This document shows positions 22,833 to 31,204 of a DNA stretch of 44,861 nt, piece by piece (positions within the stretch are counted from its first letter, which is position 1; each line of letters starts with the position of its first letter). The notes beneath the pieces are model-generated. The model searched no databases. It saw only the letters and a list, made by a program, of their open reading frames with translations, and had not been told where the DNA came from. The translations under genes were made by a program, and so were the position numbers. Source of the DNA: Batkoa obscura (Eukaryota > Entomophthoromycota > Entomophthoromycetes > Entomophthorales > Batkoaceae); assembly GCA_030770535.1 (NCBI GenBank), contig JASVEC010000125.1:1-44861 (forward strand), read 5' to 3'.

Positions 22833-23136
22833 AATATATTAATAATGTAATTATAACATTAAAATAGCTTATTTATTTGATAATAAATCTACAATGTTGG
22901 TTATAAAGCAGTTGATAATAAATATTTCTCAATTAAGCTTTATAAGAACATGTATTTAAGATCTAGTAGAAATTCAACTAACTTACAGTATGAGCTATGA
23001 TAGAATGATTTAGAACTGTGTTTGGGTACTTTTGTTTTAATAAAAAAGTTGATTTTATAGAATTTTAAGCGAAGTTTTTAAAATACAAAATTTTTCAAAA
23101 ATTGGATAAAATAATGAAACTAATTCAGACAACCCC

Positions 23137-23591
23137 ATATTGTAGTTAAAATATTCAATTTTGGTAAGGGTCAAATATAATCTTTTGTTTTATAAGCAGC
23201 TTATGTATTATTTGGTGTATTCCTTAGAAGGTTGTTTGAGCATTTTTTAGCGTAATTATAAAAGTATAGCTCAAAAAAAGCTGTTTGTATTTATTTAATC
23301 TTAAATTAAATTTTGTTTAACTGATAATAAGCTCAATAACAAAAACAAAAGCAAAATTGAAACATCATAATAAAAACCTAATCAAATTAAAAAACGATAA
23401 TTAAATTTGAATAAACATATTTAATATTATTATTACAGATAAAAACAATGGACAAAATAAATACTGTTAAAGTTTTGTAGTTGTTTTAGTATAATCAATG
23501 AATGTATAGGTGAAGTTGTATTAGCTATCAAATATTTTTAAAATGGACCCCATACTGAAAATAGCTAAAATCAAAAAGGATTTTATTATAT
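23137..23591. other. intergenic, no gene seen
   Basis: AT-rich sequence without coding character, just right of transposon derivative A. Confidence 0.5.
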
Positions 23592-23689
23592 GGGGCTGTT
23601 TTTTTTAGTTTCATTATTTTTCCATTTTTTAAGCGCTATTTATGTGGAAAAATTGTCAATAAAATTCTTAAATACAAAAATACATCCCC
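23592..23689 (+). mobile_element. MITE copy (GGGGCTG subfamily), ATAT duplication
   Basis: 98 bp, plus orientation. It differs by about one base from the copies at 16256 and 34044. ATAT on both sides (23588-23591, 23690-23693). A recent insertion into otherwise unique DNA. Confidence 0.92.
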
Positions 23690-24320
23690 ATATCCCAGTT
23701 TATGGTATTTCACAAATTATTAAAGTTTTATTAAATGGTTTTTCTAATATTAGGTATTAAAATAATAAAATCAAAGTCATTAATATTATGATGTTTATAA
23801 TTTGAGACTATTATTGGAAAATCTTCCATATTCAAATTTAAAGTAGATCTGTAATTTTGAAAATTCAAAATTTCCTTAAATTACAAATATTTTGTTTTTA
23901 CTTAATATTAATGGGGAGGGGAGGAGCGCTTTTTTAAAAATAAAAAAAGATAAAAAACAATAAAAGCAATTTAGTATACTAATGTACTTTTGTTTATTTT
24001 AAAATTTACATTTTGTGTAAAGCAAGAAATTCATCACACATTTTTAGTTAAAAAGTAATGTGAGATTTAACTTTTCAAAAGTTTATTTTCAAAATCCAAT
24101 TATTAATTAAACATTACTTTATTAATTGATTATAAATTATAGTTTTGAAGTAATTATATAATCTATATTACGAATATTTTATTTCAAGATTTCTATTATT
24201 AAGATAGCTTTTTAAATATAAGCATAAACCGATAGTACTTTTTTTGAGCTTTATTGTTCCAGTATTAGCGATTTTATTTATATATATATTTGTAATTAAA
24301 AATAAATTATTTAGTATTTT

Positions 24321-24427
24321 GGGATGTTTTTTCTAGCTTCATTTTTTACATTTTTTAAGCACTATTTGTATTTAAGTGGAAAAAGATATTGTTAGGGAAA
24401 TCCTCAAACAAAAAAACACATCCCCCC
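24321..24427 (+). mobile_element. MITE copy, slightly enlarged
   Basis: About 107 bp, plus orientation: GGGATGTTTTTTCTAGC start, ACATTTTTTAAGCACTATTT core with a small tandem duplication, ACACATCCCCCC end. Flanks ATTTT and ATTTT, giving an ATTT-type duplication. Confidence 0.8.
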
Positions 24428-24580
24428 ATTTTTTATTTTTAAATATAGTTGAGCATTTATATTTAAAATAAACGTGTTAATTAATGAATAATCTATTAAA
24501 TTATTTCTGTTGCTAATGTCTTTAAATCAAAATCAAATTTCATAAAAATGAAATATTGACTGAATTTCGTTAACTATAAC
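24428..24580. other. short spacer, no gene seen
   Basis: AT-rich DNA between two MITEs in the same orientation. Confidence 0.4.
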
Positions 24581-24678
24581 GGGGCTGTTTTTTTTGGCTT
24601 TCATTACTTTTCCCATTTTTTAAGCCACTATCTGAGTGGAAAATTTAGTAAAATTCTTAAACATAAAAATACATCCTC
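24581..24678 (+). mobile_element. MITE copy
   Basis: 98 bp, plus orientation: GGGGCTGTTTTTTTTGGC start, CCCATTTTTTAAGCCACTATC core, ACATCCTC end. Left flank ATAAC, right flank ATAT. Confidence 0.85.
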
Positions 24679-25347
24679 ATATAGTTTACTTTGTTTGTAA
24701 TAGCCAACAAATAAACAATAGTTAGTTTTTATTAACAAAAGGCAGAGTACTGTACTACCTAAGAAATCAAGCTTAATGGTTATACAAAGAAACCAATTTT
24801 AGCTGTTTTAGTCCAATCGGTAATTTTTTGATTGAAAAAAACTTAGCATGAAAGTAACTAAAACATGAACTCACTTTTTCCATAAATAAGATAGTTTGGG
24901 AAGATTTGAGAAGTTTTCTAATTATGAAAAGCATCTTTAGTGCTCGCCATATTACCACTATTAATGGCAATTTTGAAATTTATGTGGATTTAGATAGATA
25001 ATACATAAAATAAAAATCCCTGTACCCCAGGGATTCTCAGATTAATATCTCAATAATACTAGTTTGTCAATCTTTAATCCTAATTTTTATTCATATATAT
25101 TTATCTAGTAGTGAAGAGATGGATATCTAAAAACAATTACAAAGCTCCCGAGTAAATGTAAATATCTTTTGTCCACATGGATGGATGATCAGTATAAAAC
25201 ATAAACATTCTCTTGTGAGATTGGTAAGTATTGAAGAATTACTATAATTGAATTATATTAATAACTTCATTGATATCAATATTTTGCAAATAGTGTAGGA
25301 TTTTATGTATGTTTTAAATTTGCCAATAAATAATTCAACTATAACAT
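24679..25347. other. intergenic, no gene seen
   Basis: The only open frame (24773-24970, minus) has no recognisable motif. The rest is AT-rich, with no repeat link to the neighbouring elements. Confidence 0.45.
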
Positions 25348-25448
25348 GTGAAATATATTTTTGGGTTTAAGAATTTTACTAACAAAATTTCCGCTTAAAT
25401 GGTGCTTGAAAAATGGAAAATGTAATGAAGTAAAAAACACACACCCCA
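25348..25448 (-). mobile_element. MITE copy, decayed left end
   Basis: About 101 bp, minus orientation: TGTGAAATATATTTTTGGG left end, TTTCCGCTTAAATGGTGC core, ACACACACCCC right end. Confidence 0.75.
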
Positions 25449-25703
25449 CCATGTTTGCTTTTAATCTTAAATTCTTTGCTTAATGCAATTTAATGAAGTG
25501 AAAAATTCCACACTATAAATACCAATTATATTTAACCGATTTATAATAAATATGACGTGATTTAGTATACTCACTTATTAAATGTTAATTCTAAGATACC
25601 GTGGTGTAGTTTTGGATGACAAGTTATATCACTTTGAATTGTTCTTAAAGAACAATTGTTTGTAAATCAAATATTTTAAACGTTGATCAATATAACAAGT
25701 TAT

Positions 25704-26958
25704 GGGAGTTGTCTGAATTAGTTTCATTATTTTATCCAATTTTTGAAAAATTTTGTATTTTAAAAACTTCGCTTAAAATTCTATAAAATCAACTTTTTTA
25801 TTAAAACAAAAGTACCCAAACACAGTTCTAAATCATTCTATTATAGTTTATACTGTAAGTTAAATTAGTTGAATTTGTACTAGATCTTAAATACATGTTC
25901 TCATAAAACTTTATTGAGAAATATTTATTATCAACTGCTTTATAACCAACATTGTAGATTTATTATCAAATAAATAAGCTATTTTAATGTTATAATTACA
26001 TTATTAATATATTGCCAAGTTAATAAATAGCTGCATGGGAGGGAGTGGTTAGCCCAAAAACTATAATTAACCATCCTTATATAGTACAAATAATATAATA
26101 ATAAGTTTTACATATTATTACAATTACTTGTTCTTTGACTATTTATTAACTTGGCTATTAATAACTTAGGTAATCAATCTTACATTTAATAATCTATTTC
26201 TATCAGATACTGGATAACAATGTAGTTTATTGTTATGTTTAATAAAGTGTAAATACTTCTTAATGCCTTGCATCTCTATTATTCTTTTTGTATTTTTAAT
26301 AATAGGTTTTAATGTTGATATTTTATTATTATTACTTGTTTTTGAATAATCATATTGATTTCTATTTATATTAAACTCAAAACTCTTACATTCATCAAAA
26401 GAATATACTGAAGCTATAGTTGATAATAACGCTACTCGTTGATTCTTATTTCCTGTTTCCCTTAAAGCACTAATTTTATACATTACTTGATTGTTTATTA
26501 TTATCGATAGTAAACTTTGATAATATATCTTTTCTTTGTTTTGTTTTATTATAAAATTCCATAAACCTTGGGTTGTTATAAGTAGCTCTCAAATTGATGT
26601 AAATGAATTACAATGTTTATATTGTGTACTCCCCCTACTGTATTGAAATTTTCAAAAATTCCATTTCGAAGTTAGTTATGAAAGTTTGCATTTTATTTTT
26701 ATTTCTATTCCAACAAAAAATAAAGCCAAATAACTGTATTTATATAATTATATATCTGTTAAATATCTAACAGAACTAACATAAAATATATAGTTAGGAA
26801 AATTAGCTATTTAAGAAAAGGAAACAATTAAAATAAGTTTTAAATAGAGATATTTAATTTTAGGCTTTTTAGATTTAACCGTTATATTGGACACAAACTT
26901 GAAATTTTAAATTTGGGTTAATTTCTAAGTAAATTCTGAAACCAATTAGGACAGCCCC
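25704..26958 (-). mobile_element. 1.25-kb deletion derivative of the DNA transposon (copy B)
   Basis: The reverse-orientation sister of copy A; the arms look almost identical over their whole length. It starts GGGAGTTGTCTGAATTAG (right terminus reversed) and ends AATTAGGACAGCCCC (left terminus reversed). Flanks TTAT and ATCT do not match. The right flank lies inside another fragment of the family (26959). The 5' MITE site is empty. Confidence 0.88.
26166..26483 (-). CDS. 105-residue truncated transposase product (copy B)
   Basis: Same 105 residues as at 22363, with the same two in-frame deletions and the same upstream frameshift. It lies inside derivative B in the antisense direction to copy A. 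No substitution relative to copy A is seen at the protein level, which fits recent amplification of one deletion founder. Confidence 0.6.
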   Translation of the reverse strand: MYKISALRETGNKNQRVALLSTIASVYSFDECKSFEFNINRNQYDYSKTSNNNKISTLKPIIKNTKRIIEMQGIKKYLHFIKHNNKLHCYPVSDRNRLLNVRLIT

Positions 26959-27079
26959 ATCTAGTACAAATTCAACTAACTTACAGTATGAACTATAATA
27001 GAATGATTTAGAACTGTGTCTGGGTACTTTTGTTTTAATAAAAATCGGACAAAATAATGAAACTAACTCGGAAAACCTC
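26959..27079 (+). mobile_element. transposon right-end fragment
   Basis: Starts in the 3' region (ATCTAGTA-AAATTCAACTAAC), runs through ACTGTGTCTGGGTACTTTTG and ends near GGAAAACCTC, which matches the family's right terminus. An internal stretch (the AAGCGAAGTTTTT block) is deleted. It directly abuts derivative B. Confidence 0.8.
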
Positions 27080-27116
27080 ATATATTAGTAAAAGCCTTGC
27101 TAATCTAACAATTTCT

Positions 27117-27294
27117 ATTAGATCTAGTAGAAATTCTGCTAACTTACAATATAAATTATAACAAACAATTTCAAACTGTGGTGTGTCTCAAGATACTTTT
27201 GCTTTTTAAAAAAGTTGTTTTTATAGTTTTAAGCAAAGTTTTTAAATGTAAAATTTTTGAAACTTGAATAGAAGAATAATTTAGACAATCCCCC
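27117..27294 (+). mobile_element. transposon right-end fragment, more diverged
   Basis: The same 3' region as the previous fragment (TTAGATCTAGTAGAAATTC to TTAGACAATCCCCC) but with many substitutions. It is followed at once by ATAT and a MITE, so the ATAT is shared between the transposon end and the MITE start. Confidence 0.8.
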
Positions 27295-27298
27295 ATAT

Positions 27299-27395
27299 GG
27301 GGATGCATTTTTGCGTTTAAGAATTTTACTAACAAAATTTCCACTCAAATAGCGCTTAAAAATGGAAAAAATAATGAAGTCAAAAAAACACTCCC
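27299..27395 (-). mobile_element. MITE copy abutting a transposon end, ATAT duplication
   Basis: 97 bp, minus orientation, GGGGATGCATTTTTGCG to ACACTCCC. ATAT at 27295-27298 and 27396-27399. It faces the next MITE, 45 bp away, in opposite orientation. Confidence 0.9.
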
Positions 27396-27440
27396 ATATG
27401 GTATTTACTAACTTTAAAATATTTTTTTTGAATAATATAT

Positions 27441-27539
27441 GGGAGTGTTTTTTTTGACTTCATTATTTTTTCCATTTTTTGAGCGCCATTTAAGCGGAAA
27501 ATTTGTTAGTAAAATTCTTAGACACAAAAATACATCCCC
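27441..27539 (+). mobile_element. MITE copy with ATAT duplication
   Basis: 99 bp, plus orientation, close to consensus: GGGAGTGTTTTTTTTGAC, TTAAGCGGAAAATTTGTTAG, ATACATCCCC. ATAT at 27437-27440 and 27540-27543. Confidence 0.9.
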
Positions 27540-27849
27540 ATATAAATATTATTATTTTATTATATTATCAAAGTTTGTTTATATAGCAACCTTGTTTGAT
27601 TTTTTTTAGCTTAAAACGTTTTTGACTATTGATTTTAAGGTACAATTTTTTATATTTATATATAAAATCACATTAATATGGGGCTGTCTTAATTGGTTTC
27701 AGAATTTACTTAGAAATTGATCCAAATTTTAAAATTTTAAGTTTGTGTCCAATATGACGGTTAAATCTAAGGAGCCTAAAGTTAAATTTCTCTATTTAAA
27801 ACATTTTAATTGTTTCATTTTCTTAAATAGCTCATTTTCCTAACCATAT

Positions 27850-27948
27850 GGGAGTGTTTTTTTTGGCTTTATTACTTTTTCCATCTTTTAAGCGCTGTTT
27901 GCGTGGAAAATTTGTTAGTAAAATTCTTGAACACAAAAATACATCCTC
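27850..27948 (+). mobile_element. MITE inside the transposon 5' region (copy C)
   Basis: 99 bp, GGGAGTGTTTTTTTTGGC to ACATCCTC, flanked by ATAT (27846-27849, 27949-27952). The empty site is seen at 22054-22062 in copy A. The identical MITE at 30859 shows that the two host elements share a MITE-bearing ancestor. Confidence 0.92.
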
Positions 27949-28274
27949 ATATGCTTTACATTATTTCTGTTAAATATTTAATAGATATATAATATATAAC
28001 TATATGATTATATAATTATATAAATACAGTTTATTTGACTTTATTTTTTGTTGAAATAAAAATAAAATGCAAACTTTCATAACTAACTTCGAAATGGAAT
28101 TTTTGAAAATTTCAATACAGTAGGGGGAGTACACAATATAAACATTGTAATTCATTTACATCAATTTGAGAGCTACTTATAACAACCCAAGGTTTATGGA
28201 ATTTTATAATAAAACAAAACAAAGAAAAGATATATTATCAAAGTTTACTATCGATAATAATAAACAATCAAGTA

Positions 28275-28592
28275 ATGTATAAAATTAGTGCTTTAAGGGA
28301 AACAGGAAATAAGAATCAACGAGTAGCGTTATTATCAACTATAGCTTCAGTATATTCTTTTGATGAATGTAAGAGTTTTGAGTTTAATATAAATAGAAAT
28401 CAATATGATTATTCAAAAACAAGTAATAATAATAAAATATCAACATTAAAACCTATTATTAAAAATACAAAAAGAATAATAGAGATGCAAGGCATTAAGA
28501 AGTATTTACACTTTATTAAACATAACAATAAACTACATTGTTATCCAGTATCTGATAGAAATAGATTATTAAATGTAAGATTGATTACCTAA
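28275..28592 (+). CDS. 105-residue truncated transposase product (copy C)
   Basis: Third copy of the same small product, with residues identical to those at 22363 and 26166. Here the host element also carries a 5' MITE, so the frame survived in two sub-lineages, one with and one without the MITE. The downstream half of this frame is mirrored by the reverse copy at 28755. Confidence 0.6.
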   Translation: MYKISALRETGNKNQRVALLSTIASVYSFDECKSFEFNINRNQYDYSKTSNNNKISTLKPIIKNTKRIIEMQGIKKYLHFIKHNNKLHCYPVSDRNRLLNVRLIT

Positions 28593-28886
28593 GTTATTAA
28601 TAGCCAAGTTAATAAATAGTCAAAGAACAAGTAATTGTAATAATATGTAAAACTTATTATTATATTATTTGTACTATATAAGGATGGTTAATTATAGTTT
28701 TTGGGCTAACCACTCCCTCCCATGCAGCTATTTATTAACTTGGCTATTAATAACTTAGGTAATCAATCTTACATTTAATAATCTATTTCTATCAGATACT
28801 GGATAACAATGTAGTTTATTGTTATGTTTAATAAAGTGTAAATACTTCTTAATGCCCTGCATCTCTATTATTCTTTTTGTATTTTT
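28461..28886. repeat. 159-bp-arm palindrome at a transposon fusion
   Basis: Arms 28461-28619 and 28728-28886 are inverted copies of the transposase C-terminus plus 3' region, with a 108-bp loop. Transcription across it would give a hairpin RNA. The inner ends are the 17-bp inverted repeat of the element itself. Confidence 0.85.
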
Positions 28887-29002
28887 GTTTCTTTTATACT
28901 TTTTAAAAATTATATCTGTTTTCCCATTACTAATAGTCGAGTTATTAATTTTATTATGCTCGCAAATAAAAGCCTCAAATCTTGAAATTAATTGATTGAT
29001 AT

Positions 29003-29103
29003 GGGGGATGTATTTTTGTATTTAAGAATTTTACTAACAATTTTCTTTACTCAAATAGCGCTTAAAAGATGGAAAAAATAATGAACCCAAAAAAAACATC
29101 CCC
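29003..29103 (-). mobile_element. MITE in transposase copy R1, ATAT duplication
   Basis: 101 bp, minus orientation. The gene reads GATCGATATCTTCTATTTT in reverse when empty; here ATAT flanks both ends (28999-29002, 29104-29107). Confidence 0.9.
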
Positions 29104-29304
29104 ATATTTTCTATTTTACCTAACGCTTCAAAACTACTTTTCCATTTTGAAAGGTTTCCAATATGTCCATCAACTATACTTTTTCCATGATACTCAGCAA
29201 AAAAATTAAGATTAACATTCAAACTACTATTTATTTTATGAATTTCTTTAAACATATAGTGTAGAAACTCTTGGAATCTAAAATGATTTCCTGTATTTGT
29301 CCAT

Positions 29305-29768
29305 TATGAAATATCGCTTTGTCAGTCCCATGGTTAATTATAGTATAGCAATCACCTAAGCTGTTGTGTTCTTGAGTTCAGAGAAAATCAATCCCATGTT
29401 CTTATTTTGATTTGTTATGAGAATTTCTATCTTCGTCTCAAAGAATATTCTCCCCTCGTTTTGATATTCATACTTATCGGAGTATAAAAGAGATTCTAAA
29501 ACATAACAGCTCAAGGCTTTTTAACTGAATTATTCCCTAATATCTCGAACACTTAATAAAGCCACTAAGTTTTCTTAGTAGTATTTTACGTAGATTTTAC
29601 ATTAGTATTGTCTATTATATTTGTTTTGTATAGCTTGTAACCTATTACGTGCTATTCCTCATAATCTAAGTCTATCTTAGTCACATAAACTAAGACCTTT
29701 CGACTTATAGTGTAGTCAACCTAGCAATAGCTGTTCTTGACTCCAAACCCTGAGTACCAGATTTCACA
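29305..29768. mobile_element. solo-LTR-like fossil, copy 2
   Basis: 464-bp relative of 14900-15335, with ends TATGAAAT and ATTTCACA, flanked by CCAT on both sides (29301-29304, 29769-29772). It sits inside transposase copy R1, so it inserted after that transposon. The two copies differ by many substitutions and small indels, so the family is not very young. Confidence 0.7.
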
Positions 29769-29844
29769 CCATATATTAATTTTTGTAAACTTTTTAAATA
29801 GAAGCTCTGTAGAGATCAAATTGATTAAACAATCTCCTGCATAT

Positions 29845-29943
29845 GGGGATGCATTTTTGTGTTTAAGAATTTTACTAATAAATTTTCGGCTCAAATAGTG
29901 CTTAAAAGGTGGAAAAAGTAATGAAATCAAAAAAAACATCCCC
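29845..29943 (-). mobile_element. MITE in R1 at the GCATATGC site
   Basis: 99 bp, minus orientation, ATAT at 29841-29844 and 29944-29947. The insertion point is the same codon region as the MITE at 33695, but the two MITE sequences differ strongly. Confidence 0.9.
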
Positions 29944-30141
29944 ATATGCTGAATCATGATTCAATATTTCAGATAAATAATCAAAGTAAACTTTGCCTAT
30001 TGTTTTATCATCTTTTAAATACAAAACACCAAAACCTAATACTTATATAGCTTGTTTATTATAATGATCTAGATTTATTGAATCTGGTCTTGTTCCTATT
30101 TCCATATTTTGTTTAAAATCTAAAATTATTATACAACTTCT

Positions 30142-30237
30142 GGGGATATATTTTTTTGTTTAAGAATTTTACCAACGATCTTTTCACTCAAATAGTGCTT
30201 AAAAAATGGAAAAATAATGAACTAAAAAAAAATCCCC
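30142..30237 (-). mobile_element. MITE in R1 with TTCT duplication
   Basis: 96 bp, minus orientation. Flanked by TTCT at 30138-30141 and 30238-30241. This non-ATAT duplication independently fixes the target duplication at 4 bp. Confidence 0.88.
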
Positions 30238-30546
30238 TTCTCTTATTTAGTTTTTTAATAGTTTCCATTAAATGTGCTTTTTTGAGTATCAACACAGAAT
30301 TTATGTAATTTGTATAATTTTTCTTCTATCTCTGCTTTGTTTTTTATTGCTGTATTTAATTTATTTTCAAATAACTTTTTTCTAACTGTATACTGAGCAC
30401 ATATATTACATAGATCTGTTTTTCTTGCTGGATTTTTGAAATTACTTGGTATATATTTAAAGAACGTTAACCTAGCTACTGCTTTATCTCTTAGATCATT
30501 AAAATATTTACTATATATCATTCTTCTACTTTTATTTAATATATAT

Positions 30547-30642
30547 GGGAATGTTTCTTTTGATTCCATTGTTTTTCCATTTTTTAAGCATTATTTAAGC
30601 GGAAAATTTGTTAGTGAAATTCAAACACAAAAATATATCCCC
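30547..30642 (+). mobile_element. MITE in R1, ATAT duplication
   Basis: 96 bp, plus orientation: GGGAATGTTTCTTTTG start, AAATATATCCCC end. ATAT at 30543-30546 and 30643-30646. Confidence 0.88.
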
Positions 30643-30858
30643 ATATATTATCTGATGAATATTTACTATCATTATTTTTTTATTAAATGGGGCTGTCTTA
30701 ATTGGTTTCAGAATTTACTTAGAAATTGATCCAAATTTTAAAATTTTAAGTTTGTGTCCAATATGACGGTTAAATCTAAGGAGCCTAAAGTTAAATTTCT
30801 CTATTTAAAACATTTTAATTGTTTCATTTTCTTAAATAGCTCATTTTCCTAACCATAT

Positions 30859-30957
30859 GGGAGTGTTTTTTTTGGCTTTATTACTTTTTCCATCTTTTAA
30901 GCGCTGTTTGCGTGGAAAATTTGTTAGTAAAATTCTTGAACACAAAAATACATCCTC
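30859..30957 (+). mobile_element. MITE inside the transposon 5' region
   Basis: 99 bp, identical to the MITE at 27850 and at the same ATAT site. It was inherited with the host element rather than inserted independently. Confidence 0.92.
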
Positions 30958-31204
30958 ATATGCTTTACATTATTTCTGTTAAATATTTAATAGATATATA
31001 ATATATAACTATATGATTATATAATTATATAAATACAGTTTATTTGACTTTATTTTTTGTTGAAATAAAAATAAAATGCAAACTTTCATAACTAACTTCG
31101 AAATGGAATTTTTGAAAATTTCAATACAGTAGGGGGAGTACACAATATAAACATTGTAATTCATTTACATCAATTTGAGAGCTACTTATAACAACCCAAG
31201 GTTT

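Larger units (their letters stand above)
21889..23136 (+). mobile_element. 1.25-kb deletion derivative of the DNA transposon (copy A)
   Basis: Left end GGGTCGTCCAAATTGGTTT (degraded G run), right end AATTCAGACAACCCC. It contains the 5' region, a 105-codon frame, and the 3' region with a 17-bp inverted repeat (22691-22707 and 22816-22832). Compared with the long form at 30689 it lacks the transposase core. The 5' MITE site (ATAT near 22058) is empty here. Flanks AAAA and ATAT do not match. It is near-identical to the inverted copy at 25704-26958. Confidence 0.88.
27680..28742 (+). mobile_element. deletion-derivative transposon (copy C), fused at its 3' side
   Basis: Left end GGGGCTGTCTTAATTGG, preceded by ATAT. 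The 5' region carries a MITE at the ATAT site that is empty in copies A and B. The 105-codon frame follows, and the 3' region is intact to the second arm of the 17-bp inverted repeat (28728-28744). There the sequence switches into a reverse-orientation transposase copy, so the right terminus is missing. The first 760 bp closely match 30689-31450, MITE included. Confidence 0.88.
28743..30688 (-). mobile_element. long-form transposon copy R1, reverse, broken by insertions
   Basis: Reverse-orientation transposase region, interrupted by four MITEs (29003, 29845, 30142, 30547) and one solo-LTR-like fossil (29305-29768). At 30688 the element at 30689 begins. Its 5' terminal region is therefore not adjacent. 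It shares the second C-terminal deletion of the 105-codon derivatives but not the first, so it is an intermediate in their origin. Confidence 0.8.
28755..30688 (-). pseudogene. transposase copy R1, interrupted
   Basis: On the reverse strand the pieces give LDFKQNMEIG, LISTELLFKKF, HGKSIVDGHIGNLSKW and CNICAQYTVRKK, covering the zinc-site region through to the C-terminus. Besides the nested insertions, the C-terminal segment between CYPVSD and RNRLLNVR is deleted, as in the short derivatives. It is not functional. Confidence 0.8.

Noticed and set aside
24773-24970. 65-codon minus-strand frame
   Set aside because: No motif, no leader features, and it lies between MITEs in AT-rich DNA.
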